Below are positions 1-8,961 of a stretch of DNA of 64,000 bases, piece by piece (position 1 is the first letter of the stretch; every line of letters begins with the position of its first letter). The notes under the pieces were generated by a model. The model ran no database searches. It was given only the letters and a program-made list of their open reading frames with translations, and was not told the DNA's origin. This DNA is from Streptomyces sp. DG2A-72 (GTDB taxonomy: Bacteria; Actinomycetota; Actinomycetes; Streptomycetales; Streptomycetaceae). A program made the position numbers and the translations under genes. The stretch covers positions 3,806,001-3,870,000 of the forward strand of contig NZ_JASTLC010000001.1 in NCBI RefSeq assembly GCF_030499575.1, read 5' to 3'.

Positions 1-245
1 CGGTCGGGGCCGAGGCGACCACACCGGAGTTCTGGGTACGAGAGCTGCGCGAACCCGTCCGGTTCGCGGACGCGGTCGGCCGGCTGCACAAGGACGGTGT
101 GACGACCTGTCTCGAACTGGGCCCGGGCGACGTGCTGACCGACATGCTCGGCGGCTGCCTCCCCGATACCGGCCAGCCCCTGACCGCACTGGCGATGTAC
201 CGGGACTGGCAGGCCCTGCGCACGGGGGCCGGCATGCCCCACTGA
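1..245 (+). CDS. Acyltransferase/type I PKS C-terminal fragment (5' cut by window)
   Basis: The open frame runs off the left edge and ends with TGA at 243-245, leaving 80 residues. The visible sequence contains FWVRELREPVRFADAVGRL followed by LELGPGDVLTDML, the conserved end of a malonyl/acyl-CoA acyltransferase domain of polyketide synthases. After that motif only about 30 residues follow, with no linker into KR or ACP. It is therefore either a discrete acyltransferase, a PKS ending in AT, or a truncated PKS. The substrate-selecting motifs lie outside the window, so substrate cannot be inferred. Confidence 0.75.
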   Translation, partial: VGAEATTPEFWVRELREPVRFADAVGRLHKDGVTTCLELGPGDVLTDMLGGCLPDTGQPLTALAMYRDWQALRTGAGMPH

Positions 246-397
246 TCGCCACCTTCACCTGACTTCGCACACCCCGTTGACTCGTTGGACGGGGAGGCAC
301 CTCAGACGACGCCGTGGACGTTGTGCCCGGTCGGATCGGGACGGCACCCCCATCACGCGCACGTTTGATTCTCGTCACCCGCTCCATGACAAACCCC

Positions 398-892
398 TCA
401 GCCCTCCGTGCGGGGCCGCAGGGTCACGTGGAAGTTCTCTCCGCCGTAGAGGGACTCGTAGCGGATCTCCAGGTGCAGGCGCCGAGTTATGAGGTCTATG
501 AACTCGGCGTGAGCGTGTGGCTCGTACGGGTCCACGCTCAGCAAGAACTCCTCGTAGTCGGTGGCGATGGTCTGCGACTCGGTGAACGTCACGGCGTAGG
601 GCCATGCGACGAGGCCTTCACGTGCCCTGTCCGCGCCGGCCTTGTTCCACACGCCGATCACTTCGCCGTCCACCGTCAGGGATGTGCTGAGGACGACGGC
701 CGGGCCGAGACCGGCGTTGATGAGCCTGATCCCGGCCTTTTGCCCCTTGGACATCCTTCGTTGCAACTGGAGTATGGGCCGCACCGAGTGGCGGTTGTGC
801 TGCCGTGTCGCGCGGACTTCGTAGACCGAGACGGCGAACGATGCCACGGCGATCGCGACGGCACACGCCGCGATGACCGTCTCCCCGTCCAT
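398..892 (-). CDS. Hypothetical protein with one N-terminal membrane segment
   Basis: 164 residues from the ATG at 892, chosen because AGGAGG lies about 10 nt upstream; a longer frame continues to 988 but without a good RBS. Residues ~4-22 form a hydrophobic helix (VIAACAVAIAVASFAVSVY), then a basic stretch and a soluble domain of mixed beta character. It looks like a membrane-tethered cytoplasmic or extracytoplasmic domain; I do not recognise the family. It is the last gene of a short reverse-strand run and is convergent with the PKS fragment. Confidence 0.6.
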   Translation of the reverse strand: MDGETVIAACAVAIAVASFAVSVYEVRATRQHNRHSVRPILQLQRRMSKGQKAGIRLINAGLGPAVVLSTSLTVDGEVIGVWNKAGADRAREGLVAWPYAVTFTESQTIATDYEEFLLSVDPYEPHAHAEFIDLITRRLHLEIRYESLYGGENFHVTLRPRTEG

Positions 893-991
893 TCCGGGCC
901 GCCCCCTCCTTCGACTCATCCCGCTTGGAATGCCCGAAGAAGGAAGAACCCATGCGCCCCGGTGCCGGAGAGCTTGGATGGTCGTCAACCC

Positions 992-1426
992 TCAGTCGAG
1001 ACAGAACTCGTTGCCCTCGACGTCCTGCATCGCGATGCACGACTCGTTCTCGTCATCGGCAGGCAGCAGTTGCACGCGTACCGCGCCGAGCGCGACCAGT
1101 CGTGCGCACTCGGCTTCGAGCACGGCGAGGCGTTCTTCACCCACGAGCCCGGTGCCTACCCGCACGTCGAGGTGCACCCGATTCTTGACGACCTTGCCTT
1201 CGGGAACGCGCTGAAAGTACAGTCGCGGGCCCACACCCGAGGGATCACTGCAGGCGAACCATGAACCCTGATCCTCAGGCGGCAGGGAACGGTTGAAGTC
1301 GTCCCACGTGGCGAACCCTGACGGTGGCGGCGGTACGACGTACCCCAACACCTCGCACCAAAAACGAGCGACGCGCTCAGGTTCTGCGCAGTCGAAGGTG
1401 ACCTGGAACTGCTTGATCGACGCCAT
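992..1426 (-). CDS. VOC/glyoxalase-like domain protein
   Basis: 144 residues. FQVTFDCAEPERVARFWCEVLGY opens a vicinal-oxygen-chelate half and RVHLDVRVG begins the second strand set, followed by MQDVEGNEFCLD at the end. This is the single-domain Glyoxalase_6-like type common in Streptomyces. Family members bind small molecules or metals; the substrate here is unknown. The ATG at 1426 is preferred over the frame's first ATG at 1465 because the conserved strand starts at residue 5. It lies 42 bp downstream of the reductase gene on the same strand. Confidence 0.75.
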   Translation of the reverse strand: MASIKQFQVTFDCAEPERVARFWCEVLGYVVPPPPSGFATWDDFNRSLPPEDQGSWFACSDPSGVGPRLYFQRVPEGKVVKNRVHLDVRVGTGLVGEERLAVLEAECARLVALGAVRVQLLPADDENESCIAMQDVEGNEFCLD

Positions 1427-1468
1427 CGGCACACCATAACGAGACCCTGGATGCCATCGCCGCACGGG

Positions 1469-2041
1469 TCAGCGGACGACGTCGAAGACGTTCCACTGCA
1501 GACCGTTGGCGTAGACCCCGTGCTCGACGAGCTTCAGCTTCTGGGTGTCCTTGTCCGTGGCGCTGAAGAGCCGCTTGCCCGCGCCGAGCAGGAGCGGGAA
1601 GACGAGCAGGTGGTAGCGGTCGATCAGGCCGGCGTCCGACAGGGCCTGGTTCAGGGTGGCGCTGCCGTGGACGATGATCGGGCCGCCTTCGGTCTCCTTC
1701 AGCGTGGCGACTTCGTCGAGCGAGCGCAGGATCGTGGTCTCGCCCCAGTTCGACACCAGGTCGTCCCCGGTGAGGGTGGTGGAGACGACGTACTTCGGCA
1801 TCACCTTGTAGCCGGGGAAGTCCTCCATGTCGGGCCACACCGGGCTGAACGCCTCGTAGCTGGTCCGGCCCAGCAGCATCGCGGTGGCTTCCTTCTGCTC
1901 CCGGCCCTTGATCTCGTATGCCTCGGGGAGGAACTCGATGTCCTTGAAGGTCCACCCCGTGTTGCGGTAGCCGGGCTCGCCGCCGGGGGCCTCCACGACG
2001 CCGTCGAGCGAGATGAAAGCGGTGCTGATCAAAGTACGCAT
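1469..2041 (-). CDS. Dihydrofolate reductase/RibD C-terminal family reductase
   Basis: 190 residues starting MRTLISTAFISLDGVVEAPGG, the first strand and NADPH-binding start of the RibD_C/DHFR-like family; GRTSYEAFSPVWP and GGPIIVHGSATLNQAL are further family signatures. These proteins are predicted NADPH-dependent reductases of pterin- or flavin-like substrates, actual substrate unknown. GAGGAA sits six bases before the ATG at 2041, and the upstream extension to 2125 lacks family similarity. Likely co-transcribed with the VOC gene. Confidence 0.85.
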   Translation of the reverse strand: MRTLISTAFISLDGVVEAPGGEPGYRNTGWTFKDIEFLPEAYEIKGREQKEATAMLLGRTSYEAFSPVWPDMEDFPGYKVMPKYVVSTTLTGDDLVSNWGETTILRSLDEVATLKETEGGPIIVHGSATLNQALSDAGLIDRYHLLVFPLLLGAGKRLFSATDKDTQKLKLVEHGVYANGLQWNVFDVVR

Positions 2042-2361
2042 CAGGGTTCCTCGGTGTCTCGTGTCCGGGGTGTCTCGTGCCCGGTTCTCAGCAGGTTCGG
2101 TGGCGTGGGCGCACGCTACGCCCACACTCGCGGCTGCGGCGCACCAACCACGAACTCTGACTGCGGATCACGCAGAGACTCATCGGTCGCCTCCCGCGCA
2201 TCACCGCGGCCTTCCGCAGTCGTACGCAGCCGTAGGGACTGTGACGTCGGCCGCTTACCCCCGAGTTCGCCCCGGTTCCCGCTCCCGGCCTCAGCCTTGC
2301 GTGGCATCATGCGCGGAACGTCGTACGACGGCGTGGACGGACGCACAGCCACGGGGTACGC
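2042..2361. other. Gene-free divergent region
   Basis: About 320 bp between the start of the reductase gene (reverse) and the start of the TPR-CHAT gene (forward). I see no convincing reading frame with coding character, no long inverted repeat and no recognisable operator. It must hold promoters for both directions. Confidence 0.5.
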
Positions 2362-5300
2362 ATGTTGTGCAGAGCACTGGCGAAGGCATGGGCGGACACG
2401 GTCCGGATTCCCGGAGTCGCCGAAGACGGTCTACCCGACGCCCGCACCTGGGTCGCCGAGCTGACGCTGCTGGGCAATCCACAGGCGGTGTACGACAAGG
2501 TAAGCCGCAGCCACCCCAGTTGGCGCGCGGCCGGCACGCTCGCGCTGCTGCTCAGTGCGCGGGACGCGATGGCCCGGGGCGAGGAGCCCACCCCGCCGGT
2601 CGAGGGGGCGGGGGAACTGCTCCTCCTCGTCCTCGCCTCGCCCGACGCCTCGGAGAAGTCCGTGTGGACCAGCGCCGTCCGGGGGATCATCCTGGGCTAC
2701 GACCTTTTCATGGGCCACGGTTACTTCCTCATCGGCGCCACTCACCACCTCGAACGGGAGCGGGAAGCCCACCGCACCTATCAACTGGCGGCCCGCGAGT
2801 ACGCCACCGGCAGGTCCCAGGGCGCCGTGATCCTGGCCGCCCTCGCCCGGCTGGCCGCCGCGATCACCCGGCCCGACCTCGACACGGGGGCCCGCGACCC
2901 CGGGGTCCGCACCGCCCTCACCGAACTGGCGAACCTGGATGCCTCGGTGGTGGCCGGGCTGGAGCGGGCCTGGGAGAGCCACCTGGCGGAGCGAGGAGCG
3001 GCCGTACCGCGCATACCCGTGCGGGACCGGGCTCAGCCGTCGGCTCAACTCCCGTCTCCCGCAAGGCCGGTACGACCTTCGACGCCGTCCCCGGCCGCCG
3101 CGGAGGAAGTCCAGCGCGGGGCCGAGTTGCACAAGGCCGACCAGCTCGGGAAAGACGCGCTGGCCTCGCTCCGGAACGTCCCGCGCGCCCTGGAGCTCGC
3201 CAGGGAGGCTGACCGCATCGCGGCCGAGCACGGCCGGAAACCCACCGTGCTGGCCGCACTTGGCGACGAGTTGGTGCGTCGACGTGCCTGGGCGGAGGCC
3301 TACACCGTGCTGGAGGAGCGGCGGCGCGTCCAGCCGGCGGACCGGAAGGTCGTCCACCTGATGGCCCGTTGCCGCTTCGAGCGCGGGCTGTACTTCGCGG
3401 GCCGGAAGTTGCTGACCGATCTGCTCGGGCAACCGCCGGGGCCGGAGGACGTGGAGACGCTCACGTTCCTGTGCACCATCGCGGTCGGGCTCGGTGGTGA
3501 TCCTGAACTCGGCCGCTGGAAAGAGGAGTTGAAGCGGCTCGACCCCCTCCAGGAACCCCTCCCGGACAGGCTGACCACGCCCCGCACACCCCGGACGAAG
3601 ATCCACGTCGACCGGGGTGCCGACGCCGACAACAGGAACCGGCCCGCGCGCCGGGGCGGCTTCGACCCGACCGGCATGTCCCAGGACGAGTTCCAGGCCA
3701 ACTTCCTCGCGTCGTTCGTCGAATGGCTCCCCGAAGAGCAGCGCGCCGAGGCGACGCGGGACCTCACCAGGGACGATCCCGAGCTGACGGCCGAGGTGGG
3801 GCGGCTGCGGGACCGCAGTCGGGCCGAGGAACACTTCAAGGCGGGCGAAAGGTACTTCGGCACGGGCCGGTTGGACGACGCCGAGCGTGAGTACGAGGCG
3901 GCGATCGCGCTCGACCCCGACCACGGTTACGCCTGGCACTGCCTCGGAGACGTCTGGTACCTGCGCCGGAAGTACGACCTGGCCCAGGCGTACTGCGAGG
4001 AGTCCGTCGCCATCCAGCCCAGCGCGCAGGGGCTGTGGCTGATCGGCGAGTGCCTGCGCAACGGCGGGGCAGGGGCTCACCGCGCTCGCGCGTACTACCA
4101 GAAGGCCCTCGAACTGGACCCGGACTACGGGGCCGCGCGCAAGGCCCTCGCCGAACTCGACAGGACGAACCCGCCCCGACCGTTCGGCAGGCAGGGACGG
4201 CTGGAGGGCTCCCTGGACGCCGAGGGCGTCCTCCGCGCCCTGGGAATCATCAGCGGACCCCGCAAGTCGGGCCGGGCGAAAGGCAGTTCACGCCCTGTCA
4301 GCTCTGGTGATCCCGGCAGCGGCCACGGCGGCAGACTCGTCTCGGCCGCACAGGACAACGATCCTGACGGCTTCGCCCAGGTCGCCGAGGACAACGACCG
4401 CACCGCCGCCTGGATCGCCGCCGCGTCGCCCGACGCACTGTTCCAGGCCATCTTGCAGGCGATGACCATCGGTTACCACTACCAGATCAAGGACCGGGAC
4501 CACACCCGCTGGACCCTGTGGGCCGAACGGCAGCTCCAGCTCGCCCGAGCCCTGCCCAGGGATCTCGCCCCGGCCCCGCGTCGCCTCGGCCTCGGCCGTG
4601 ACCGCCTGCTAGCCGACGCCTACGCGGTGGTCGCGGCCGTACGGACCGCCGAGCACCGGCTGCCGGAAGCCAAGGCCTGTCTCCTCCAGGCCCGGGAACT
4701 GCTCCTCGCGGACGAGGCCGCGATGCGGGCCGCCGGGATCACCGAGAGCGAGTACGACCGGCTGTTCTCGCAGACCAGCCCGCACGCCTCGACCCTGCAC
4801 AGCCTCGCCACCGTGTGCGACCGGCTCGGCGATCGGGCCGCCTGCCTGACGTACACCCGCGAGGCGCGTGCGGCGGAGGCGGCGCACCCCACCACCGGCA
4901 CCCAGGTCGACACCCTCGCCGCCGTCAGTCATATCGCCCTAGAACGGGGCATGACGGACGATGGTATCGGCGCGATCCAGGAGGCCGTCTACCTCGCCGA
5001 GGACGAGAATCCCCGGCTCGTGCTGCCGTACACGCTGATCAGGGCGCTCACCATGCTCGGCCGGACCAGGCACCGGCTCGGTTTCCACCGCAGCGCCCTC
5101 GCCTGCTTCGTGCGTGCCCGGGAGCTCGATCGGACCGGCAACTCCGCCCGGCTGTCGGCAAACCACTTCGACATCGCCCGGGTGCTGCGGGCCCGCCCCG
5201 ACATCGGCGAGGCCCTGGGCGGCGACGCCCGCCACCATCTGGAACAGGCCGTCATCCACGCGAGTGTCCCGCAGGAGGGGAGCACCGCCACCCCGCTCGA

Positions 5301-6918
5301 CTGGACCGCCTCCGACGGCACCCGCCACCGTGTCATCGACACCGCGGACGCCACCCCCGCACTCCTCGAACTCGCCGGTCTGCTCCAGGAATCGGGGGAA
5401 TACGACACCGCCGTACACCTTCTGACCATGGTTACCGATGCCGCCGTACAACTGCGCGCGAAAGCCGCCGACCCCGAGCAGCGCATCGCCGTACAGAACG
5501 AGCAGATGGCCGCCTTCACCCAGCTGACCCGGCTGCACTTCCGGCGTGCCGCCGAGGGCGATCCCGGCTCGCACGCGCGCGCCGCCTGGGCCGCCCACGA
5601 GTCCATGCGGGCCCGCACCTTCCTCGACACCCTCGGCGAGGGCGACCTGCCCGCACCGGCCGGCGTCCCGCGCGAACTCGTGGCGCGCGAGGCGACCCTG
5701 CTGGCCCGGCGGCGCAGGCTGCGCGGCCTGCCGGGGGACCGCAGCCCGGCGTTCTGGGACTCCTACCGCGAGATCGAGGGCGAACTGGACGACCTGTGGG
5801 CCCAGGTGCTCCGTCGGGCCCCGTCCGCCGCGGACTACGTCCAGGTACGGCAGGGCAGTCCGGCCGACCCCGCCGACATCGCCCGCCGCCTGGCGACGGG
5901 CGCGGACGACGGTCGTACGGTCGTCCTGGCGAGCCTTGTCCTCCTCGACGACCACACGCTGGGCGTGATCGCGCTGCGCTCCGACGGCACGGGGCCGGTG
6001 CTGCGCAGCCGGGCAGCCGACGTCCGCGAACTGGGCGGGTTCGTACGGCAGAACTTCGGCGCCGCCGACCGGGTGCGGCTGCTCGCCACCGACGCGGAAG
6101 ATCTCTTCCAAGCCCAACTCGCCCCGGTCCGCGAGCTGTTGACGAGCGTCTGTGACCCCGGTGAGCGGCTGCTCGTCTGCCCCACGGGTTTTCTGCACCA
6201 CGTCCCGCTCGGCGCCGTCCGCACCGGAGGGCGGGGCGGCGAAGTCCTGCTGGAGCGCAACCCCTTGGGCGTCCTGCCCAGCGGCTCCTTCCTGCGCGGC
6301 CGGGACGGGAGCGGTCACGACCGGACGGGCCTCCGGGGGCCCCACGGCATACAGATCTTCGGCGATCCCACCGGAGACCTCCCCGGCGCCCGGAAGGAAG
6401 CCCAACTCCTCGCCCGGACACCGGGATCCCGGCTCACCCTGGGGTCCGGGGCCACCGTCGACGTCGTCCGCCGCGCGCTCACCGGGTCCTCGGTGCTGCA
6501 TCTCGCCGCGCACGCCCGCTTCGATCCCGACGATCCGCTCGGCTCGGGCGTCCTGCTGGCCGGGGGCGGCGTCCTCACCGCGCGGGACGTGATCCGCTTG
6601 CGTGCCCCGGACCTCTCCCTGGTGACGCTGTCCGCCTGCGAGACCGGCGTGAGCGCGACCGATGCCGCCGACGAACTCATGGGTCTGCCCAGGGCGTTGC
6701 TGTTCGCCGGGGCGGACTCGGTGGTCGCCGGGCTGTGGAAGGTGCCGGACGATGCCACGGTGACGATCATGCGGGCGTTCTACGACGGGATCGGCCGCCA
6801 GGGTCTCGCCAGGATCGACGCCCTGCGCGCCGCCGCCCTGGAGGCGAGGGAGCAGGAGCGCGACCCGGCGCGGTTCGACCGCTGGGCCGGATTCCAACTG
6901 GTCGGCGCCTGGCAGTGA
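2362..6918 (+). CDS. TPR-CHAT domain protein (caspase-like protease)
   Basis: 1518 residues. The first ~470 residues are helical and include a charged linker near 230. TPR units follow at roughly 487-600 (HFKAGERYFGTGRLDDAERE, then ALELDPDYGAARKALAEL). Helical repeats continue to about residue 1130, and a CHAT domain fills the last ~350 residues. The CHAT catalytic dyad is visible: HLAAHA with His1384 and SACETG with Cys1426, followed by the DELMGLPRALLFAG and WKVPDDAT motifs of the family. CHAT proteases are caspase relatives used in bacterial defence and conflict systems (for example the TPR-CHAT of type III-E CRISPR and gasdermin-activating proteases). The protein is probably cytoplasmic, with no signal or membrane segment. 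It leads a three-gene operon, the next gene starting 32 bp downstream. ATG at 2362 is the first in-frame start; RBS is weak, so the start is uncertain. Confidence 0.88.
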   Translation: MLCRALAKAWADTVRIPGVAEDGLPDARTWVAELTLLGNPQAVYDKVSRSHPSWRAAGTLALLLSARDAMARGEEPTPPVEGAGELLLLVLASPDASEKSVWTSAVRGIILGYDLFMGHGYFLIGATHHLEREREAHRTYQLAAREYATGRSQGAVILAALARLAAAITRPDLDTGARDPGVRTALTELANLDASVVAGLERAWESHLAERGAAVPRIPVRDRAQPSAQLPSPARPVRPSTPSPAAAEEVQRGAELHKADQLGKDALASLRNVPRALELAREADRIAAEHGRKPTVLAALGDELVRRRAWAEAYTVLEERRRVQPADRKVVHLMARCRFERGLYFAGRKLLTDLLGQPPGPEDVETLTFLCTIAVGLGGDPELGRWKEELKRLDPLQEPLPDRLTTPRTPRTKIHVDRGADADNRNRPARRGGFDPTGMSQDEFQANFLASFVEWLPEEQRAEATRDLTRDDPELTAEVGRLRDRSRAEEHFKAGERYFGTGRLDDAEREYEAAIALDPDHGYAWHCLGDVWYLRRKYDLAQAYCEESVAIQPSAQGLWLIGECLRNGGAGAHRARAYYQKALELDPDYGAARKALAELDRTNPPRPFGRQGRLEGSLDAEGVLRALGIISGPRKSGRAKGSSRPVSSGDPGSGHGGRLVSAAQDNDPDGFAQVAEDNDRTAAWIAAASPDALFQAILQAMTIGYHYQIKDRDHTRWTLWAERQLQLARALPRDLAPAPRRLGLGRDRLLADAYAVVAAVRTAEHRLPEAKACLLQARELLLADEAAMRAAGITESEYDRLFSQTSPHASTLHSLATVCDRLGDRAACLTYTREARAAEAAHPTTGTQVDTLAAVSHIALERGMTDDGIGAIQEAVYLAEDENPRLVLPYTLIRALTMLGRTRHRLGFHRSALACFVRARELDRTGNSARLSANHFDIARVLRARPDIGEALGGDARHHLEQAVIHASVPQEGSTATPLDWTASDGTRHRVIDTADATPALLELAGLLQESGEYDTAVHLLTMVTDAAVQLRAKAADPEQRIAVQNEQMAAFTQLTRLHFRRAAEGDPGSHARAAWAAHESMRARTFLDTLGEGDLPAPAGVPRELVAREATLLARRRRLRGLPGDRSPAFWDSYREIEGELDDLWAQVLRRAPSAADYVQVRQGSPADPADIARRLATGADDGRTVVLASLVLLDDHTLGVIALRSDGTGPVLRSRAADVRELGGFVRQNFGAADRVRLLATDAEDLFQAQLAPVRELLTSVCDPGERLLVCPTGFLHHVPLGAVRTGGRGGEVLLERNPLGVLPSGSFLRGRDGSGHDRTGLRGPHGIQIFGDPTGDLPGARKEAQLLARTPGSRLTLGSGATVDVVRRALTGSSVLHLAAHARFDPDDPLGSGVLLAGGGVLTARDVIRLRAPDLSLVTLSACETGVSATDAADELMGLPRALLFAGADSVVAGLWKVPDDATVTIMRAFYDGIGRQGLARIDALRAAALEAREQERDPARFDRWAGFQLVGAWQ

Positions 6919-6950
6919 CCTGCGCAGGCCACGCACACGCACAACAAGGT

Positions 6951-7739
6951 ATGGAGCGGACCGAAGTGACAGTGACCGAGCACGAGTTCACCTACAGCGT
7001 GGAACTCGACCTCGATGCCGACCACGAGGAAATGGGGATGTTACGGGAGGCTGCGCCGACCCCGGGGACGGGATCCTTGTCCCGCGTGGCCGCCCCTGAG
7101 CAGTCCCTCTGGGGCGTCGACCAGCCCCCCGTGGTCGTGAGCGACGAGGACCTCAGATTCCTGCGCCGCGAGAACCGGATGGCCGTCGCCCGCGCCGCTC
7201 CCACCAAGGTGGAGAGCACCGACCTGCCGCCCGGCACCGCCGCCTACCACGTACCGCTGCTCTTCGTCCTGCACGCGCACCCTGAGTGCGCGTTCACCTA
7301 CGCCCGACTCCAGGTGGACCTCACGCCGACCCCGGGCAGCACCGTCATCGACATGTCGCCGCGCGAGGTGCAGGAGCTGCCGATGGAGATCGAGAGCCGA
7401 CGGGTCGTCGGGCTGTCCTTCAAGGCCGTGCCGAGCGTCTTCGACCTCAGCACCTCGCACGAGCAGGCGCTGACGCAGACCATGTACGTGCCCACGCTGA
7501 CGACCTCCGGCGTCGGCTTCACCAAGGCCTGCTGGGACTTCTACCCCAGGTCCGGCTATCTCCACGCCGACCAGGAACTCCACATCCTGCTGCGCGCCCC
7601 GGCCGACACCCCCGTCCTCGCCGGTCTCACCGTCCGCGCCAAGGTCACCCGGCGCGGCCGTAAGGGCGGATTCCCCCTGCTCGCCAGAGTCCGGGACCTG
7701 CACAGGCCCGTTCACCTGGCCGGGCCCGAACCAGTCTGA
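6951..7739 (+). CDS. Unrecognised protein encoded between TPR-CHAT and TPR genes
   Basis: 262 residues from the ATG at 6951, placed 32 bp after the CHAT gene; the open frame extends upstream inside that gene but coding there belongs to the other frame. No signal peptide or membrane helix. The middle (HVPLLFVLHAHPECAFTYARL onward) alternates hydrophobic and polar residues like a beta-sandwich, and the end (TVRAKVTRRGRKG) is basic. I do not recognise the family. Because it is locked between a protease and a TPR protein, it could be the protease's substrate, adaptor or sensor; that is inference from context only. Confidence 0.75.
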   Translation: MERTEVTVTEHEFTYSVELDLDADHEEMGMLREAAPTPGTGSLSRVAAPEQSLWGVDQPPVVVSDEDLRFLRRENRMAVARAAPTKVESTDLPPGTAAYHVPLLFVLHAHPECAFTYARLQVDLTPTPGSTVIDMSPREVQELPMEIESRRVVGLSFKAVPSVFDLSTSHEQALTQTMYVPTLTTSGVGFTKACWDFYPRSGYLHADQELHILLRAPADTPVLAGLTVRAKVTRRGRKGGFPLLARVRDLHRPVHLAGPEPV

Positions 7740-7748
7740 GAGCCGGAC

Positions 7749-8771
7749 GTGTTCGACGAGTACGTACACGATCCCGCGGCCCTGCGCGCCATGGACCGAC
7801 TTATCGTCCGGATGGACAGCCGGCGCCTCGACTTCGACCGTGGTCTGGCGTTCGACCAGCAGGCCCTGCGCGATGCCGACCTGGTCCTGCGGGCGGCGCG
7901 TGGCACGCCGGTCGAGGGGCCGACCGCGGTCATGGTCGCCGGAATCCACTATCTGCGGTTCATCGATCTGCCCCAGGCGGAGGGCCAGGCATCCCTGGAG
8001 GCGGCGGTCGCGCTGACCGTGCCCTACGCCCGCCACGATCCACGGATCCGGAGTCTCCTCAAGGGGTTCGCCCAGACCGCCCCGGAGCTGCTTCCCCCTG
8101 ATCTGCGCGCACAACTGCACACCCCGGGGATGACCTTCGGCAAGTTCAAGACCAACTCCGCGGCGGACATCCTTAAGCGGGCCAAGCCCACGTCCGCCGG
8201 CGACCCGGGACTGCGGTACGCCATCACGCTGTTCCGGCACGCCCTCGACGACCTCTCCGCGACTCCGGCCGATCGCGCCGACACGCTCAACCAGCTGGCC
8301 ATGGCCTACGAGAAGCGGCAGGAACTGTCCGGTGCCGTCACCGACATGGAGCCGGTGATCCGCACCTGGCGGGAGGCGGTGGCGACCGTGCCCACCGGGA
8401 CGCAGGAGCACGCCATCTACCTCCACCGGTTGAGCGCCGCCCTGGAGAAACGCTTCGAACTGCGCTCGGACCCGGCCGACCTGGACGAGTCGGTGACGAC
8501 CGCCCGCGCGGCCTGCGAGGCCGTAGCCCGAAGTCACTGGCTCGTCCCGATGTTCCGGAACAACCTCAGTCTCGCGCTGTGCCGCCGGGGGAACGCCGCA
8601 GACCTGGACGAGGCCGTGACCGCCGCCCGTACCGCGCTCAGCGCGGCAGGCCCCGACCACAAGGCGATCACCCTGTTCCGCACCACTCTGACCAAGGCCT
8701 TGCACGCCCGTTTCAGGAACACCGGAGACTGGCGCGACCTGCGGGAGGCGATGCGCCTGGACGGAGCGTGA
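7749..8771 (+). CDS. TPR-like helical repeat protein, third gene of the CHAT operon
   Basis: 340 residues starting at GTG, 9 bp after the preceding stop, so translationally close-coupled. The C-terminal half holds repeats of the type LEKRFELRSDPADLDESV and FRNTGDWRDLREAM. Streptomyces proteins with this RF-x-TGD-x-x-DLDEA repeat are often fused to a CHAT domain; here the repeats are on a separate chain. The first 150 residues (FDQQALRDADLVLRAARG and following) are helical. It probably binds the CHAT protein or its trigger. No catalytic motif is visible. Confidence 0.75.
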   Translation: MFDEYVHDPAALRAMDRLIVRMDSRRLDFDRGLAFDQQALRDADLVLRAARGTPVEGPTAVMVAGIHYLRFIDLPQAEGQASLEAAVALTVPYARHDPRIRSLLKGFAQTAPELLPPDLRAQLHTPGMTFGKFKTNSAADILKRAKPTSAGDPGLRYAITLFRHALDDLSATPADRADTLNQLAMAYEKRQELSGAVTDMEPVIRTWREAVATVPTGTQEHAIYLHRLSAALEKRFELRSDPADLDESVTTARAACEAVARSHWLVPMFRNNLSLALCRRGNAADLDEAVTAARTALSAAGPDHKAITLFRTTLTKALHARFRNTGDWRDLREAMRLDGA

Positions 8772-8787
8772 TCCGTAAGCGCATTCA

Positions 8788-8961
8788 TCACCGCCCTGGA
8801 GGATCACCGCGCACCACGCCCAGAACGTGTCGTACGCAACCCACCGCAAGGGCAACTGCGGCGACCGCAGATACGAGGATGGCCCCAAGCGCCACCGTCA
8901 CACCGGCTGAAATCATTGTTGCAATCACGATGACGGTCCACCACGGCGCGTCGGACTCCAT
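8788..8961 (-). CDS. Possible small membrane protein (57 aa)
   Basis: A short frame begins ATG at 8961 with GGGGGG five to ten bases upstream and ends TGA at 8788. The product MESDAPWWTVIVIATMIS and the following residues form one long hydrophobic stretch (TVIVIATMISAGVTVALGAI) and a second (SAVAAVALAVG), so a one- or two-helix membrane protein. It overlaps the tail of the acyltransferase frame on the same strand in another phase, and both cannot be wholly correct. No known family. Confidence 0.45.
   Translation of the reverse strand: MESDAPWWTVIVIATMISAGVTVALGAILVSAVAAVALAVGCVRHVLGVVRGDPPGR

Noticed and set aside
2042..2361. Possible small gene at 2116-2352 (reverse)
   Set aside because: Arg/Ser/Pro-rich, no RBS and overlapping the divergent promoter space; not supported.
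7041..8888. 615-codon reverse-strand frame across the two genes after CHAT
   Set aside because: Antisense shadow; forward frames have tight spacing, RBS-compatible starts and TPR-type repeats.
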